64,000 nt of DNA from Mesobacillus harenae. Lineage in GTDB: Bacteria > Bacillota > Bacilli > Bacillales > Cytobacillaceae. A program made the position numbers and the translations under genes. Positions 43,377-51,770 of the stretch are shown one piece after another (position 1 is the first letter of the stretch; every line of letters starts with the position of its first letter). Location of the stretch: the NCBI RefSeq assembly GCF_013343715.1, contig NZ_JABUNR010000004.1, positions 124,001 to 188,000 on the forward strand, read 5' to 3'. The notes under the pieces were generated by a model. It worked only from the letters and a program-made list of their open reading frames with translations, was not told the DNA's origin and did no database searches.

Positions 43377-45092
43377 ATGGCCACTAAAACTTCCTGCAAA
43401 TATGAAGGCGACCTACCATTCAATGGCTCTATTGAAAAACAGAGCCGTGATTATTTCCAAGCATTTTTTAAAAATAATACAGACTTTGTTTATTCTACTG
43501 ATCTAGAAGGACGATTAACAAGCGTGAATCCAGCTTTTCTTAAAACCTTTGAGTGTACAGAACGAGAAGCACTTGGAAAGACCTCAGTGAGTTACTTCAA
43601 TTCTAAAGATAAGCCCCGGTTAAATTCCCTTTTTGAAGCAGCCTTAAAAGGGGCTGAACAAACATACAGCCTTGAAATTAAAGGGAAGACAGGGGCGCAG
43701 CTGTATCAAGTAAAAAAGATGCCTATTATAGTAGAAGAACAGATAATTGGAACATATGGAATTGGAAGGAATATCAACGACCAAAAAGAAAAGGAAGAAA
43801 AGATTATCCAGTTGGCATATTACGACCATGAGACAGGCCTGCCGAACCGGATGAACTTTATGGAGAGACTGGAAGAACGAGTGCGCAAGGCTAGAATCAC
43901 AAACTCAAAGCTAGCCGTTTTAATTTTAGACTTGGACCGCTTTAAATTTATAAACGACAGCCTCGGCCATTATGCGGGTGACTTCATTCTTAAAGGAATA
44001 GCTGGAAGGATAAAGTCAGTCATAGGATCTGATACATTTATGGGGAGATTTAGCGGGGATAAGTTTATCATCTTGGTTGAAAAGAAAGTGAGCCTTGATG
44101 AAACTATGAATGCTGCTAAAGGAATCCTTAAGGAGATCTCTAAGCCTATTGTCTATGAAACTAAGGAATTTTCCGTAACTGCAAGTCTGGGGATCAGCCT
44201 TTTTCCAGAAGACGGGGCAGAAGAAAATATATTATTAAAGAATGCGGATGTTGCGATGAATCGGTCAAAACAGCAGGGCGGTAATCGGATTACCTTCTTT
44301 TCAACCGAAATGAACGGAGAAGCGATGATTAGGCTTGAACTCGAAAGTTGTTTACGAAAGGCTTTGCAGAAAAATGAATTCTTTCTGTGTTATCAGCCAT
44401 TAATAGATCTGCAAACTGGACAAATTTCAGGAGGAGAAGCACTAATCCGCTGGAATCATCCTAAACTTGGTCTTGTCTCGCCCAATCAGTTCATCCCGTT
44501 AGCCGAAGAAACAGGGCTAATTGAACCCATTAGCCAATGGGTAATCAAAACAGCCTGCAGGCAGACAAAGAAATGGCATAAAAAGGGCCTTGGGAAATTG
44601 CAAATTGCTGTTAATGTGGCAGCTAGCCAATTTCAGCAGCCTAATTTTGTATATGCAGTAAAAACAGCTCTGGAAGAGTGCCAGCTTGACCCAAGGTATT
44701 TAACTCTGGAGCTTACGGAGAGGACAATGCTTAGAAATATTAATTATAGTATTTCGGTTATTAAATCCCTGCAAAAATTAGGTGTTAGAGTGTCAATTGA
44801 TGATTTTGGTACGGGGTACTCATCACTAAGTTATTTGAAGCACCTGCCCATCAACACTTTAAAAATTGATCAATCCTTCATTAATAACCTGCACCAAGAA
44901 CCATCCGACATCGCCATTGTCCGGGCTATCATCACAATGGGTCAGGGGCTTGATGTAAAGGTAGTGGCTGAGGGAGTAGAATCCAAGCAGCAAATTGATA
45001 TATTAAAAGAGTTAAAGTGCCATTATGCACAGGGATTTTATATTCAAAAGCCAGTTAGTCCAACTGAGTTTGGACAGGGATATATATTTTAA
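43377..45092 (+). CDS. PAS-GGDEF-EAL protein, probable c-di-GMP phosphodiesterase
   Basis: A 571-residue cytosolic protein with three domains: PAS (about 28-140, DFVYSTDLEGRLTSVNPAFL), GGDEF (about 150-310) and EAL (about 325-565). The GGDEF active site reads RFSGDKFIIL instead of GGDEF, so cyclase activity is unlikely. The EAL domain keeps EALIRW, the asparagine in IAVNVAASQF, LELTE, the DDFGTGYSSL loop, the lysine in LKIDQSFI, VVAEGVES and the glutamine of AQGFYIQKP, so it should hydrolyse c-di-GMP. PAS may sense a ligand. No membrane helix. The ATG at 43377 is preceded by TTGGAG. It lies 1.7 kb after a c-di-GMP-riboswitch-controlled Tad locus. Confidence 0.9.
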   Translation: MATKTSCKYEGDLPFNGSIEKQSRDYFQAFFKNNTDFVYSTDLEGRLTSVNPAFLKTFECTEREALGKTSVSYFNSKDKPRLNSLFEAALKGAEQTYSLEIKGKTGAQLYQVKKMPIIVEEQIIGTYGIGRNINDQKEKEEKIIQLAYYDHETGLPNRMNFMERLEERVRKARITNSKLAVLILDLDRFKFINDSLGHYAGDFILKGIAGRIKSVIGSDTFMGRFSGDKFIILVEKKVSLDETMNAAKGILKEISKPIVYETKEFSVTASLGISLFPEDGAEENILLKNADVAMNRSKQQGGNRITFFSTEMNGEAMIRLELESCLRKALQKNEFFLCYQPLIDLQTGQISGGEALIRWNHPKLGLVSPNQFIPLAEETGLIEPISQWVIKTACRQTKKWHKKGLGKLQIAVNVAASQFQQPNFVYAVKTALEECQLDPRYLTLELTERTMLRNINYSISVIKSLQKLGVRVSIDDFGTGYSSLSYLKHLPINTLKIDQSFINNLHQEPSDIAIVRAIITMGQGLDVKVVAEGVESKQQIDILKELKCHYAQGFYIQKPVSPTEFGQGYIF

Positions 45093-45096
45093 ACAG

Positions 45097-45130
45097 AGAA
45101 GTCTGCCCTTGATAGGCAGACTTCTTTATC
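45097..45130. terminator. Bidirectional terminator between the GGDEF-EAL gene and yisN
   Basis: AGAAGTCTGCC and GGCAGACTTCT form a perfect 11-bp stem around a 7-base loop. It lies between convergent genes and can serve both. Confidence 0.8.
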
Positions 45131-45150
45131 TATTTTATAGTGAGGCAGAT

Positions 45151-45711
45151 TCAGGATATTCTTTCAATCAGTGTCCGTCTTCCAGAGCTTAACGTAAATT
45201 CAAATCGGTCATTTTGCTGGTCAAAATAATCAAAGTGATGCTGAACATTCGCGATCTCTTCCTGGTTATCAAACATAATAAAATTAACGCCGCTTTTTCC
45301 TTCACTTTGAGCAAGGAAGGTTAAGTGATTATAACAGTAAATGCAATCATAAATCGAGAATTGCAGGCTGTTCAGTGTTGTTATAAAGTGTAAAAACGCA
45401 TCCTCATTTAGTTCTTCTAACAACCGCTCTAACGAATAGACAAGCTGCTTGCGTATGCGAACAGGATCATTATTTGTTAGGTCAATAAGACTTGCCCCGG
45501 TTTGTATCTTTCCCTCTTTAAGAAGCAGTCCCTTCTTCCAGCGGTTATGACGGTAAACCTCGATCTCCTGGTGTATATAGTCATCAAGCAAGAGAGCTTC
45601 TTCTGTTTCATCATCAAAAAATACCCATTGTTCATTAATGTTTTCTATTGAACCTTCAGTAAAAGCACGAAGCTGAGATTCTAAAAGTTGTGAACGTTGC
45701 TGTTGATTCAT
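45151..45711 (-). CDS. yisN: YisN-like DUF2777 protein
   Basis: A 186-residue soluble acidic protein. It begins NQQQRSQLLESQLRAFTEGS and has SLERLLEELNEDAFLHFITT and SIYDCIYCYNHLTFLAQSEG, typical of DUF2777. Function is unknown. GGAGGTAACT precedes the ATG at 45711, so the longer frame from 45741 is not used. Its position next to asnO equals that of yisN in B. subtilis; the two are divergent across about 170 bases. Confidence 0.75.
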   Translation of the reverse strand: MNQQQRSQLLESQLRAFTEGSIENINEQWVFFDDETEEALLLDDYIHQEIEVYRHNRWKKGLLLKEGKIQTGASLIDLTNNDPVRIRKQLVYSLERLLEELNEDAFLHFITTLNSLQFSIYDCIYCYNHLTFLAQSEGKSGVNFIMFDNQEEIANVQHHFDYFDQQNDRFEFTLSSGRRTLIERIS

Positions 45712-45878
45712 AGTTACCTCCGAAAATAAATGCCTCACCATCCTTTTTAGACAGTTTCATCAGAATTTATAACTGGGCATCCCTGGAAATAGACGATTAA
45801 CCATATATGCAGAACTCGCATATGTTGAAAATATGTTTTAAAAAGACTGAGCGCTTTTTAGCAGAAAGGATGAGTAAA

Positions 45879-47726
45879 ATGTGCGGGATAACCGGTTGGG
45901 TTAATTATAAAAGGGACCTAAGAAATGAACAAAAAACAGTAGCCAAAATGGCAGATACACTAGCATTTAGGGGCCCAGACGATACAAATTTATGGGTCCG
46001 CCATAACATCGCGTTAGGCCATAAACGCTTAATTGTTGTAGACCCAGAAGGCGGAATACAGCCTATGACTAGGGAGAAAAGCTCCAACCACTATACGATC
46101 TGCTATAACGGCGAACTTTATAATACTGAAGATCTAAGAAAAACCCTGTTATTAAAAGGATATTCATTTGAAGGCCATTCCGATACAGAAGTTTTGCTGA
46201 CTTCCTATATTGAATGGGGGGAAAGCTGTTTGGAGCATCTAAACGGAATATTCGCATTCGCAGTCTGGGATGAGCAAAAGGAGCAATTGTTTATTGGCCG
46301 GGATCGTCTTGGGGTGAAGCCTTTATTTTACAGTGAGCTGGGAGCAGGCCTTATCTTCGCTTCAGAATTAAAGGCATTATTGGCACACCCTGATATGAAA
46401 GCTGAACTAACTAGAGAGGGACTTTCCGAAGTTTTCGCTCTTGGTCCTTCGCGTTCCCCCGGTTCGGGTGTGTTTAAAGGGATTAAAGAGCTAAGGCCAG
46501 GCCATGCCCTTAATTTTTCAAAGAATGGACTGAAAACATGGCGCTACTGGAATGTAAAAAGTGAGAAACATACTGACACCATTGAAGAAACTGCTGAAAA
46601 GGTTGGCTTTTTAGTAAGAGATGCAGTGACAAGACAGCTTGTTTCAGATGTGCCGCTGTGTACATTCTTATCAGGAGGTCTTGATTCAAGTGCAATTACC
46701 GCGATTGCGGCTAATGAATACTTAAAGGAAGGCAAAGGAAAATTTCATACTTACTCAATAGAGTATGAAGAAAATGAAAAGTATTTTAAGGAAAGTGAAT
46801 TTCAGCCTAATTCAGATTTGCCCTGGATTAATAAGATGCAGGAATCCTTTAATACGGCCCACAATTTCAGTGTCATTACCCAGCAGCAGCTTGCTGAGTA
46901 CCTAAAGGAAGCGGTCCACGCAAGAGACTTACCGGGAATGGCTGATATAGACTCATCTCTCTTATGGTTTTGTAAAGAAGTTAAAAAGGACTTTACAGTC
47001 AGCTTGTCCGGCGAATGTGCTGATGAAATATTTGGCGGGTACCCATGGTTTCACCGTGAAGATGATCTAAATAGAAGCGGTTTTCCCTGGATGCGCTCAA
47101 CAAAAGAAAGGCAGGGGCTATTGCGGGATCATTGGTCAGATAAGCTTAAACTCGATGACTATGTTATGGAAAAGTATAATCAGACAGTTGCGGAAACCCC
47201 TGCCCTTGAAGGAGAGAGTGCTGCAGAGGCTAGGAGGAGAGAAATATTTTATCTAAATCAAACCTGGTTTATGACGACGTTGCTAGATCGTAAGGACAGG
47301 ATGAGTATGAGGGCCAGTTTGGAGGTTAGGGTTCCGTTTGCAGATCATCGGCTTGTTGAGTATGCATGGAATATCCCTTGGGAGATGAAAATGTATAAAG
47401 GGCGTGAAAAAGGAATTCTGAGAAAATCGCTTGAAGGTCTTTTGCCCGATGAGGTTTTATACCGTAAGAAGAGTCCATATCCGAAAACTCATCATCCACA
47501 ATACACCGAGGCGGTTCTGCAGCTTTTAAATGAATGTCTCCAAGATTCACATAGTGCTTTGCATGAGTTTTTTGATAAGAATCAGCTTCGTGCAATTATG
47601 GACTCGGAAGGTGCAGCATTTAAAACACCATGGTTTGGCCAGTTAATGACGGGGCCTCAGCTGCTGGCATATTTAGTGCAGACACATATCTGGTTTAAAG
47701 ATTACAATATTAATATTACTGATTAG
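45879..47726 (+). CDS. asnO: Asparagine synthase AsnO (glutamine-hydrolysing)
   Basis: A 615-residue enzyme that makes asparagine from aspartate, glutamine and ATP. The N-terminal glutaminase domain starts directly with the catalytic cysteine (MCGITGWV), which fixes the start at 45879 with AGAAAGGA upstream; earlier in-frame ATGs would bury the cysteine. The synthetase domain has the PP-loop FLSGGLDSSAI near residue 268 and SLSGECADEIFGGYP near residue 375. B. subtilis AsnO is made during sporulation under sigma-E; length and genomic position agree. No promoter of that type was clearly seen. Confidence 0.93.
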   Translation: MCGITGWVNYKRDLRNEQKTVAKMADTLAFRGPDDTNLWVRHNIALGHKRLIVVDPEGGIQPMTREKSSNHYTICYNGELYNTEDLRKTLLLKGYSFEGHSDTEVLLTSYIEWGESCLEHLNGIFAFAVWDEQKEQLFIGRDRLGVKPLFYSELGAGLIFASELKALLAHPDMKAELTREGLSEVFALGPSRSPGSGVFKGIKELRPGHALNFSKNGLKTWRYWNVKSEKHTDTIEETAEKVGFLVRDAVTRQLVSDVPLCTFLSGGLDSSAITAIAANEYLKEGKGKFHTYSIEYEENEKYFKESEFQPNSDLPWINKMQESFNTAHNFSVITQQQLAEYLKEAVHARDLPGMADIDSSLLWFCKEVKKDFTVSLSGECADEIFGGYPWFHREDDLNRSGFPWMRSTKERQGLLRDHWSDKLKLDDYVMEKYNQTVAETPALEGESAAEARRREIFYLNQTWFMTTLLDRKDRMSMRASLEVRVPFADHRLVEYAWNIPWEMKMYKGREKGILRKSLEGLLPDEVLYRKKSPYPKTHHPQYTEAVLQLLNECLQDSHSALHEFFDKNQLRAIMDSEGAAFKTPWFGQLMTGPQLLAYLVQTHIWFKDYNINITD

Positions 47727-47733
47727 CCAGGCG

Positions 47734-47770
47734 GCACTCCACTATTCTTCTTAGGGGGGTGCTTTTTGGG
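47734..47770 (+). terminator. Terminator after asnO
   Basis: GGCACTCC and GGGGGGTGC form the stem around ACTATTCTTCTTA, followed by TTTTTGGG. Confidence 0.6.
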
Positions 47771-47798
47771 TGAAAAAGAGATATTATAAGGAGTGGCT

Positions 47799-47945
47799 AT
47801 GACTAGTATTAAATATACCTTAGCCCTCTTTTTGATGCTCTTTTTTTGGTGCATGTCGGGTTTGACTGGGAGTACCTTAAAAGATAATCAAATAGTAAAT
47901 AAATCTAACAAGCAAAAGGCTGCAGTGTCTTTGCTTGTGTTCTGA
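47799..47945 (+). CDS. 48-residue small membrane or secreted peptide before amylase
   Basis: TAAGGAG stands 7 bases before an ATG that opens a 48-residue frame. The product has a basic start and a hydrophobic core with one cysteine (MTSIKYTLALFLMLFFWCMS), then a polar lysine-rich tail. The stop codon overlaps the ribosome site of the amylase gene, so translation of the two may be coupled. I do not recognise a family. A secreted peptide, a membrane peptide or a leader are all possible. Confidence 0.5.
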   Translation: MTSIKYTLALFLMLFFWCMSGLTGSTLKDNQIVNKSNKQKAAVSLLVF

Positions 47946-47958
47946 AGGAGCTGCAGAA

Positions 47959-49491
47959 ATGAAAAAAGGAATGCTTTCAACTCTCATTGCTGCTGTTTTT
48001 CTTTTAACAGGCATTCCTGTGGGAGCGGCAGAAAAAGAAGAGCGGAAATTGCAGGATGAAACGGTTTATCTCTTGATGGTTGACCGATTTAATAATGGGG
48101 ATTTCAGCAATAATTTCGAAGTTAACACTAAGGACCCGACTGCTTTTCAGGGTGGGGACTTCCAGGGAATCATTGATCAGCTCGATTATATAAAGGATAT
48201 GGGGTTTACTTCAATCTTGCTGACGCCAATTTTTGATAATTCATCAATGGGCTATCATGGCTACTGGGTAACCGATTATTACAAAACAGAAGAACACTTT
48301 GGTTCAATTGAGACGTTCAAACAGCTTGTGGAAGAGGCGCATAACCGAGATATCAAGATTATATTAGACTTTGTCGCCAACTCTGTATCTCCTGAGCATG
48401 AATGGGTTAACGACCCTGCGAAAGAAGACTGGTTCCATGAAGATAGTCTTTCAGCGAATCAAGGTGACCAGGAACAGCTTGAAGGTTTGCCAGATCTAAA
48501 CCATGATAATCCAGAGGTGCGGGATTATTTAATGGAAGCTGCCAAATGGTGGATTTCGGAGACAAATATCGATGGCTACCGGCTCGATTCAGTCAATCAT
48601 GTACCAGCCGATTTTTGGACCGAATTTACACATGAAGTTAAAAGTATGAAAGAAGATTTTTACCTTCTAGGAGAGGTACCATCCAACGAGCCAGCAGAGA
48701 TTGCTCAGTATAATCAAACTGAAATTGATGGATTTCTAAATTACCCTCTAATGGAGCCTTTACGGACAGCCTTTGCTCAGCCAGGCCAGCCCTTGGACAT
48801 GCTATTTTCAGTTTCTGAGCAAAACGAATCTGTCTATAAAGATCCTTATCTAATGATGTCCTTCATGGATAACCATGACACAGTTCGTTTTACGCGGGAT
48901 GCTATTAATAACAACCAGCATCCTGGTGCGCGCTGGAAGCTTGCCCTTACTTACCTGTATACGACGCCTGGTATACCAGCCGTTTATTATGGAAGTGAAA
49001 TCGCACTTGATGGCGGAGAAGCGCCGGAAAACAGAAGACTGATGGACTTCCGCACAGATAAAGAATTGGTTGATCACATAACCAAGCTTGGAGAATTGCG
49101 CGCGGATCTGCCTTCCCTAACAAGAGGAACGATGGAATTGCTTTATGAAGCCAATGGGATGGCTGTATATAAACGTGTCTACGAGGATGAAACAACTGTT
49201 ATTGCCATTAATAACACAACTGAAACTCATTCTGTGACATTGACCTCTGAGCACTTGGAGGGAGAGATGGAATTGCGGGGCCTCCTTGCCAATGACCTGA
49301 TTAGAAGCAACGGGGAAGAGTATCTGCTTGTTCTTGATCGTGAAGAATCCGAAATTTATGTGCTGGCAGAAAGAACGGGTTTAAACATTCCCTATCTAGT
49401 AGTCATGGGTACAGTTTATGCCGCATTTTTCGGATTCATTTATTTATTGTGGAAAAGAGCAAAACGTAAAAACTCCGAGGAAAATGAATAG
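47959..49491 (+). CDS. Membrane-anchored GH13 alpha-amylase-family enzyme
   Basis: A 510-residue enzyme with a signal peptide (MLSTLIAAVFLLTGIPVGAA), a GH13 barrel and a C-terminal membrane helix (YLVVMGTVYAAFFGFIYLLW) with a basic tail, so it faces outwards on the cell surface. Region II DGYRLDSVNH holds the nucleophile near residue 202, region III LLGEVPS the acid near residue 236 and region IV FMDNHDTV near residue 301. Region I reads DFVANS where the family usually has DxxxNH. Substrate is probably an alpha-1,4-glucan or malto-oligosaccharide. The start at 47959 has AAGGAG 8 bases upstream; an earlier start at 47935 is less likely. Confidence 0.88.
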   Translation: MKKGMLSTLIAAVFLLTGIPVGAAEKEERKLQDETVYLLMVDRFNNGDFSNNFEVNTKDPTAFQGGDFQGIIDQLDYIKDMGFTSILLTPIFDNSSMGYHGYWVTDYYKTEEHFGSIETFKQLVEEAHNRDIKIILDFVANSVSPEHEWVNDPAKEDWFHEDSLSANQGDQEQLEGLPDLNHDNPEVRDYLMEAAKWWISETNIDGYRLDSVNHVPADFWTEFTHEVKSMKEDFYLLGEVPSNEPAEIAQYNQTEIDGFLNYPLMEPLRTAFAQPGQPLDMLFSVSEQNESVYKDPYLMMSFMDNHDTVRFTRDAINNNQHPGARWKLALTYLYTTPGIPAVYYGSEIALDGGEAPENRRLMDFRTDKELVDHITKLGELRADLPSLTRGTMELLYEANGMAVYKRVYEDETTVIAINNTTETHSVTLTSEHLEGEMELRGLLANDLIRSNGEEYLLVLDREESEIYVLAERTGLNIPYLVVMGTVYAAFFGFIYLLWKRAKRKNSEENE

Positions 49492-49525
49492 GTAAGATTT
49501 ACTGTTCGAGTGGGTTGAAGTGGAA

Positions 49526-49562
49526 AGAAAAAAAGGCAAAGCTGTGGCTTTGCCTTTTTTCT
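49526..49562. terminator. Bidirectional terminator between amylase and SDR genes
   Basis: AAAAAAGGCAAAGC and GCTTTGCCTTTTTT form a near-perfect 14-bp stem around TGTG, suited to both converging genes. Confidence 0.85.
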
Positions 49563-49611
49563 ATTTCCCATTTATAAGCTAATCTGAATCAGCATCAGAG
49601 GATCAATAATT

Positions 49612-50475
49612 TTAGCCATTTAAAATCGTTCCCCCGTTAACATGTATGGTTTGACCGCTGACATATGAAGAGTCATCGCTAGCCAGGTAGACATAGGCGG
49701 GGGCGAGTTCGTATGGCTGGCCAGCACGGCCCATTGGTGAATTGGTTCCAAATTTGGAAACCTTGTCAGCAGAAAAAGTCGATGGAATTAAAGGTGTCCA
49801 TATTGGTCCCGGTGCCACACTGTTTACCCGGATCCCATTTCCTGAAAGTGACATAGCAAGGGATCTTGTGAAAGAAACGATAGCTCCTTTAGTGGAGGAA
49901 TAGTCAATTAGCATTTCATTTCCCTTATAAGCAGTGATAGAAGATGTGTTTATAATCGTGCTTCCTTCTTTTAGATGGGGAAGGACAGCCTTTGTTAAAT
50001 GGAAAATCGAAAATACATTTGTCCGGAATGTTTTTTCCATTTGCTCTGCCGAGATATCCAGCAAGCTGTTTTGTGGATGCTGTTCAGCTGCGTTATTCAC
50101 AAGAATATCGATTTTATCAAATTCATTAAGTGTTTGCTCTACGACATCCTTACAAAAGGCTTCGCTGCCAATGTCACCAGATAACAGAAGGCATTTTTGG
50201 CCCTCTGCTTCGACCAGCTGTTTAGTCTCCTCGGCATCTTTATTTTCATTTAGGTAAACAATCGCAACATTGGCGCCTTCTTTAGCATAATAGATGGCAA
50301 TTGATTTGCCGATACCACTGTCTCCTCCAGTGATTAAAGCAACCTTATTTTTCAGTTTTCCTGATCCTTTATAATTTTCATCTACCGAAATTGGTTCCGG
50401 ATGCATCTCATCCTCGGTACCCGGCTGGTGATCTTGATGCTGAGCGGGGAAGCCTTTCTTATTTTCACTTGTCAT
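49612..50475 (-). CDS. SDR-family oxidoreductase, general-stress type (YhxC/YhdF-like)
   Basis: A 287-residue short-chain dehydrogenase with a long hydrophilic N-terminal arm (FPAQHQDHQPGTEDEMHPEP). The cofactor motif is ITGGDSGIGKSIAIYYAKEG near residue 48, NNAAEQ near residue 127, the catalytic serine in NTSSITAYKG and YSSTKGA near residue 192 with tyrosine and lysine. The arm is typical of the stress-induced SDR subgroup related to Gsp39 and YhxC. Substrate unknown. AGGAGTGAAGATTA precedes the ATG. Confidence 0.87.
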   Translation of the reverse strand: MTSENKKGFPAQHQDHQPGTEDEMHPEPISVDENYKGSGKLKNKVALITGGDSGIGKSIAIYYAKEGANVAIVYLNENKDAEETKQLVEAEGQKCLLLSGDIGSEAFCKDVVEQTLNEFDKIDILVNNAAEQHPQNSLLDISAEQMEKTFRTNVFSIFHLTKAVLPHLKEGSTIINTSSITAYKGNEMLIDYSSTKGAIVSFTRSLAMSLSGNGIRVNSVAPGPIWTPLIPSTFSADKVSKFGTNSPMGRAGQPYELAPAYVYLASDDSSYVSGQTIHVNGGTILNG

Positions 50476-50895
50476 TAATCTTCACTCCTAACATTAGTTT
50501 AGACTTTAATTATTTAATTCCATTAATTGCTTGAGAAAAAACATGGTAAATTTTTCGGGGGGCTAAGATTTCCTATTTTATTAAAAAAATCTCGTTCACG
50601 TTGAGCGAGCTGGTATATCGAGAGCTAGGTCTAGGCTCTGGAAACAGTTAATCACATCTTCTTGTACATGGGCTATTTCAAAGGGTGTAAAATCGATGTA
50701 ATGGGGACTGCAAAACCAAGGGGACCCCAAAGGCTTTCAAGCGACGATAAGTATGAAAAAGTGCAGCCTACCCAGAATAAGACGGCTGGTCACTGTGGGG
50801 ATTATCTATGAAGATTCCCTTAAGATAGTGATAAAGAGGATGGCCTTCAGCATGTGCAGCATACTAAAAAGGTGATAGTGAGGAATTTTTCAATT
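50476..50895. other. Gene-poor spacer between SDR and yajQ
   Basis: About 420 bases with no gene I can support on either strand. Short open frames such as that around 50795-50880 lack ribosome sites and homologues I know. Possibly decayed sequence. Confidence 0.4.
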
Positions 50896-50925
50896 AAAAA
50901 AGGATCCCTTATAGAGATCCTCTGC
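50896..50925 (-). terminator. Terminator after yajQ
   Basis: On the minus strand AGGATC and GATCCT form the stem, followed by TTTTTTAATT. Confidence 0.6.
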
Positions 50926-50941
50926 ATGCTTATTTAGCTTT

Positions 50942-51433
50942 TTAACGATAGTTTACAAACTGAACATCAATCGATAGATCTGCTTCTCTTACAGCAGCTA
51001 TGATTTGCTGAAGATCATCACGGTTCTTGCCGGTTACACGCACCTGATCGTCTTGAACCTGGCTCTTCACCTTAACTCCGCTATTTTTTATTATCGTGTT
51101 GATTTTTTTAGCATTTTCTTTGTCAATTCCCTGTACTAGCTTAGCTCGTTGTCTGATCGTACCGCCTGAAGCTCGTTCAATTTTGCTGTAATCTAGGTTT
51201 TTAATTGGGATTCCTCTTTTTATCATTTTTCCTAGCAATACATCCTTTAATTGATCCATCTTGAACTCATCATCAGAAACGAGGACAAGATCTTCTTTAT
51301 CAAGTGTGACCTCACTTTTGCTGCCCTTGAAATCGTAGCGATTTTGAATTTCTTTCATTGTTAGGCTTATTGCATTAGTTACTTCAGAAAAATCAACTTT
51401 TGATACAATATCAAATGAACTTTCTTTTGACAT
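50942..51433 (-). CDS. yajQ: YajQ-family nucleotide-binding protein (YitK)
   Basis: A 163-residue protein of DUF520. It begins [20 protein letters not shown] and has [20 protein letters not shown] near residue 30, [20 protein letters not shown] near residue 70 and [20 protein letters not shown] near residue 130. Members bind tRNA/GTP and, in some bacteria, c-di-GMP, where they act as sensors; that role is unproven in Bacillus but relevant because this window carries c-di-GMP control. GGAGGTCCT precedes the ATG at 51433, which gives the usual 163-residue length; the longer upstream frame is not used. Confidence 0.9.
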   Translation of the reverse strand: MSKESSFDIVSKVDFSEVTNAISLTMKEIQNRYDFKGSKSEVTLDKEDLVLVSDDEFKMDQLKDVLLGKMIKRGIPIKNLDYSKIERASGGTIRQRAKLVQGIDKENAKKINTIIKNSGVKVKSQVQDDQVRVTGKNRDDLQQIIAAVREADLSIDVQFVNYR

Positions 51434-51770
51434 AAAAACAGGACCTCCAATTAGTAATTCAAGTACAATAAGTGCAACTGACCGAAATTTTATCCTCAAT
51501 ATTCGAGATCGTTTCACTTTATCTTTATATTATAGTAAAATATAGCAGTTCAAACAACTTTTCATAAAGGCTCTGTTCGTAAACTTATTGCATTTAATAC
51601 TTAATATGAAAACTAATACAAATAGTAATAGTGTATATGTTAGAGGTTCTACTAAAATTTGCTCAGACATCTAAATTAGTAAAACGTAGACAGTTATTCG
51701 TAAACAACAATCCTTTTGAAGCAGCTTTAAAACTTAGAAGTAAAGAAATAAGATTCTCAGGAGGTAGGCA
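51434..51770. other. Divergent spacer between yajQ and yitL with repeat relics
   Basis: About 340 A+T-rich bases. GGCTCTGTTCGTAAAC near 51570 and TTATTCGTAAACAACAATC near 51693 look like end fragments of the dispersed repeat seen at 11.6 kb. No gene is visible. Confidence 0.4.
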
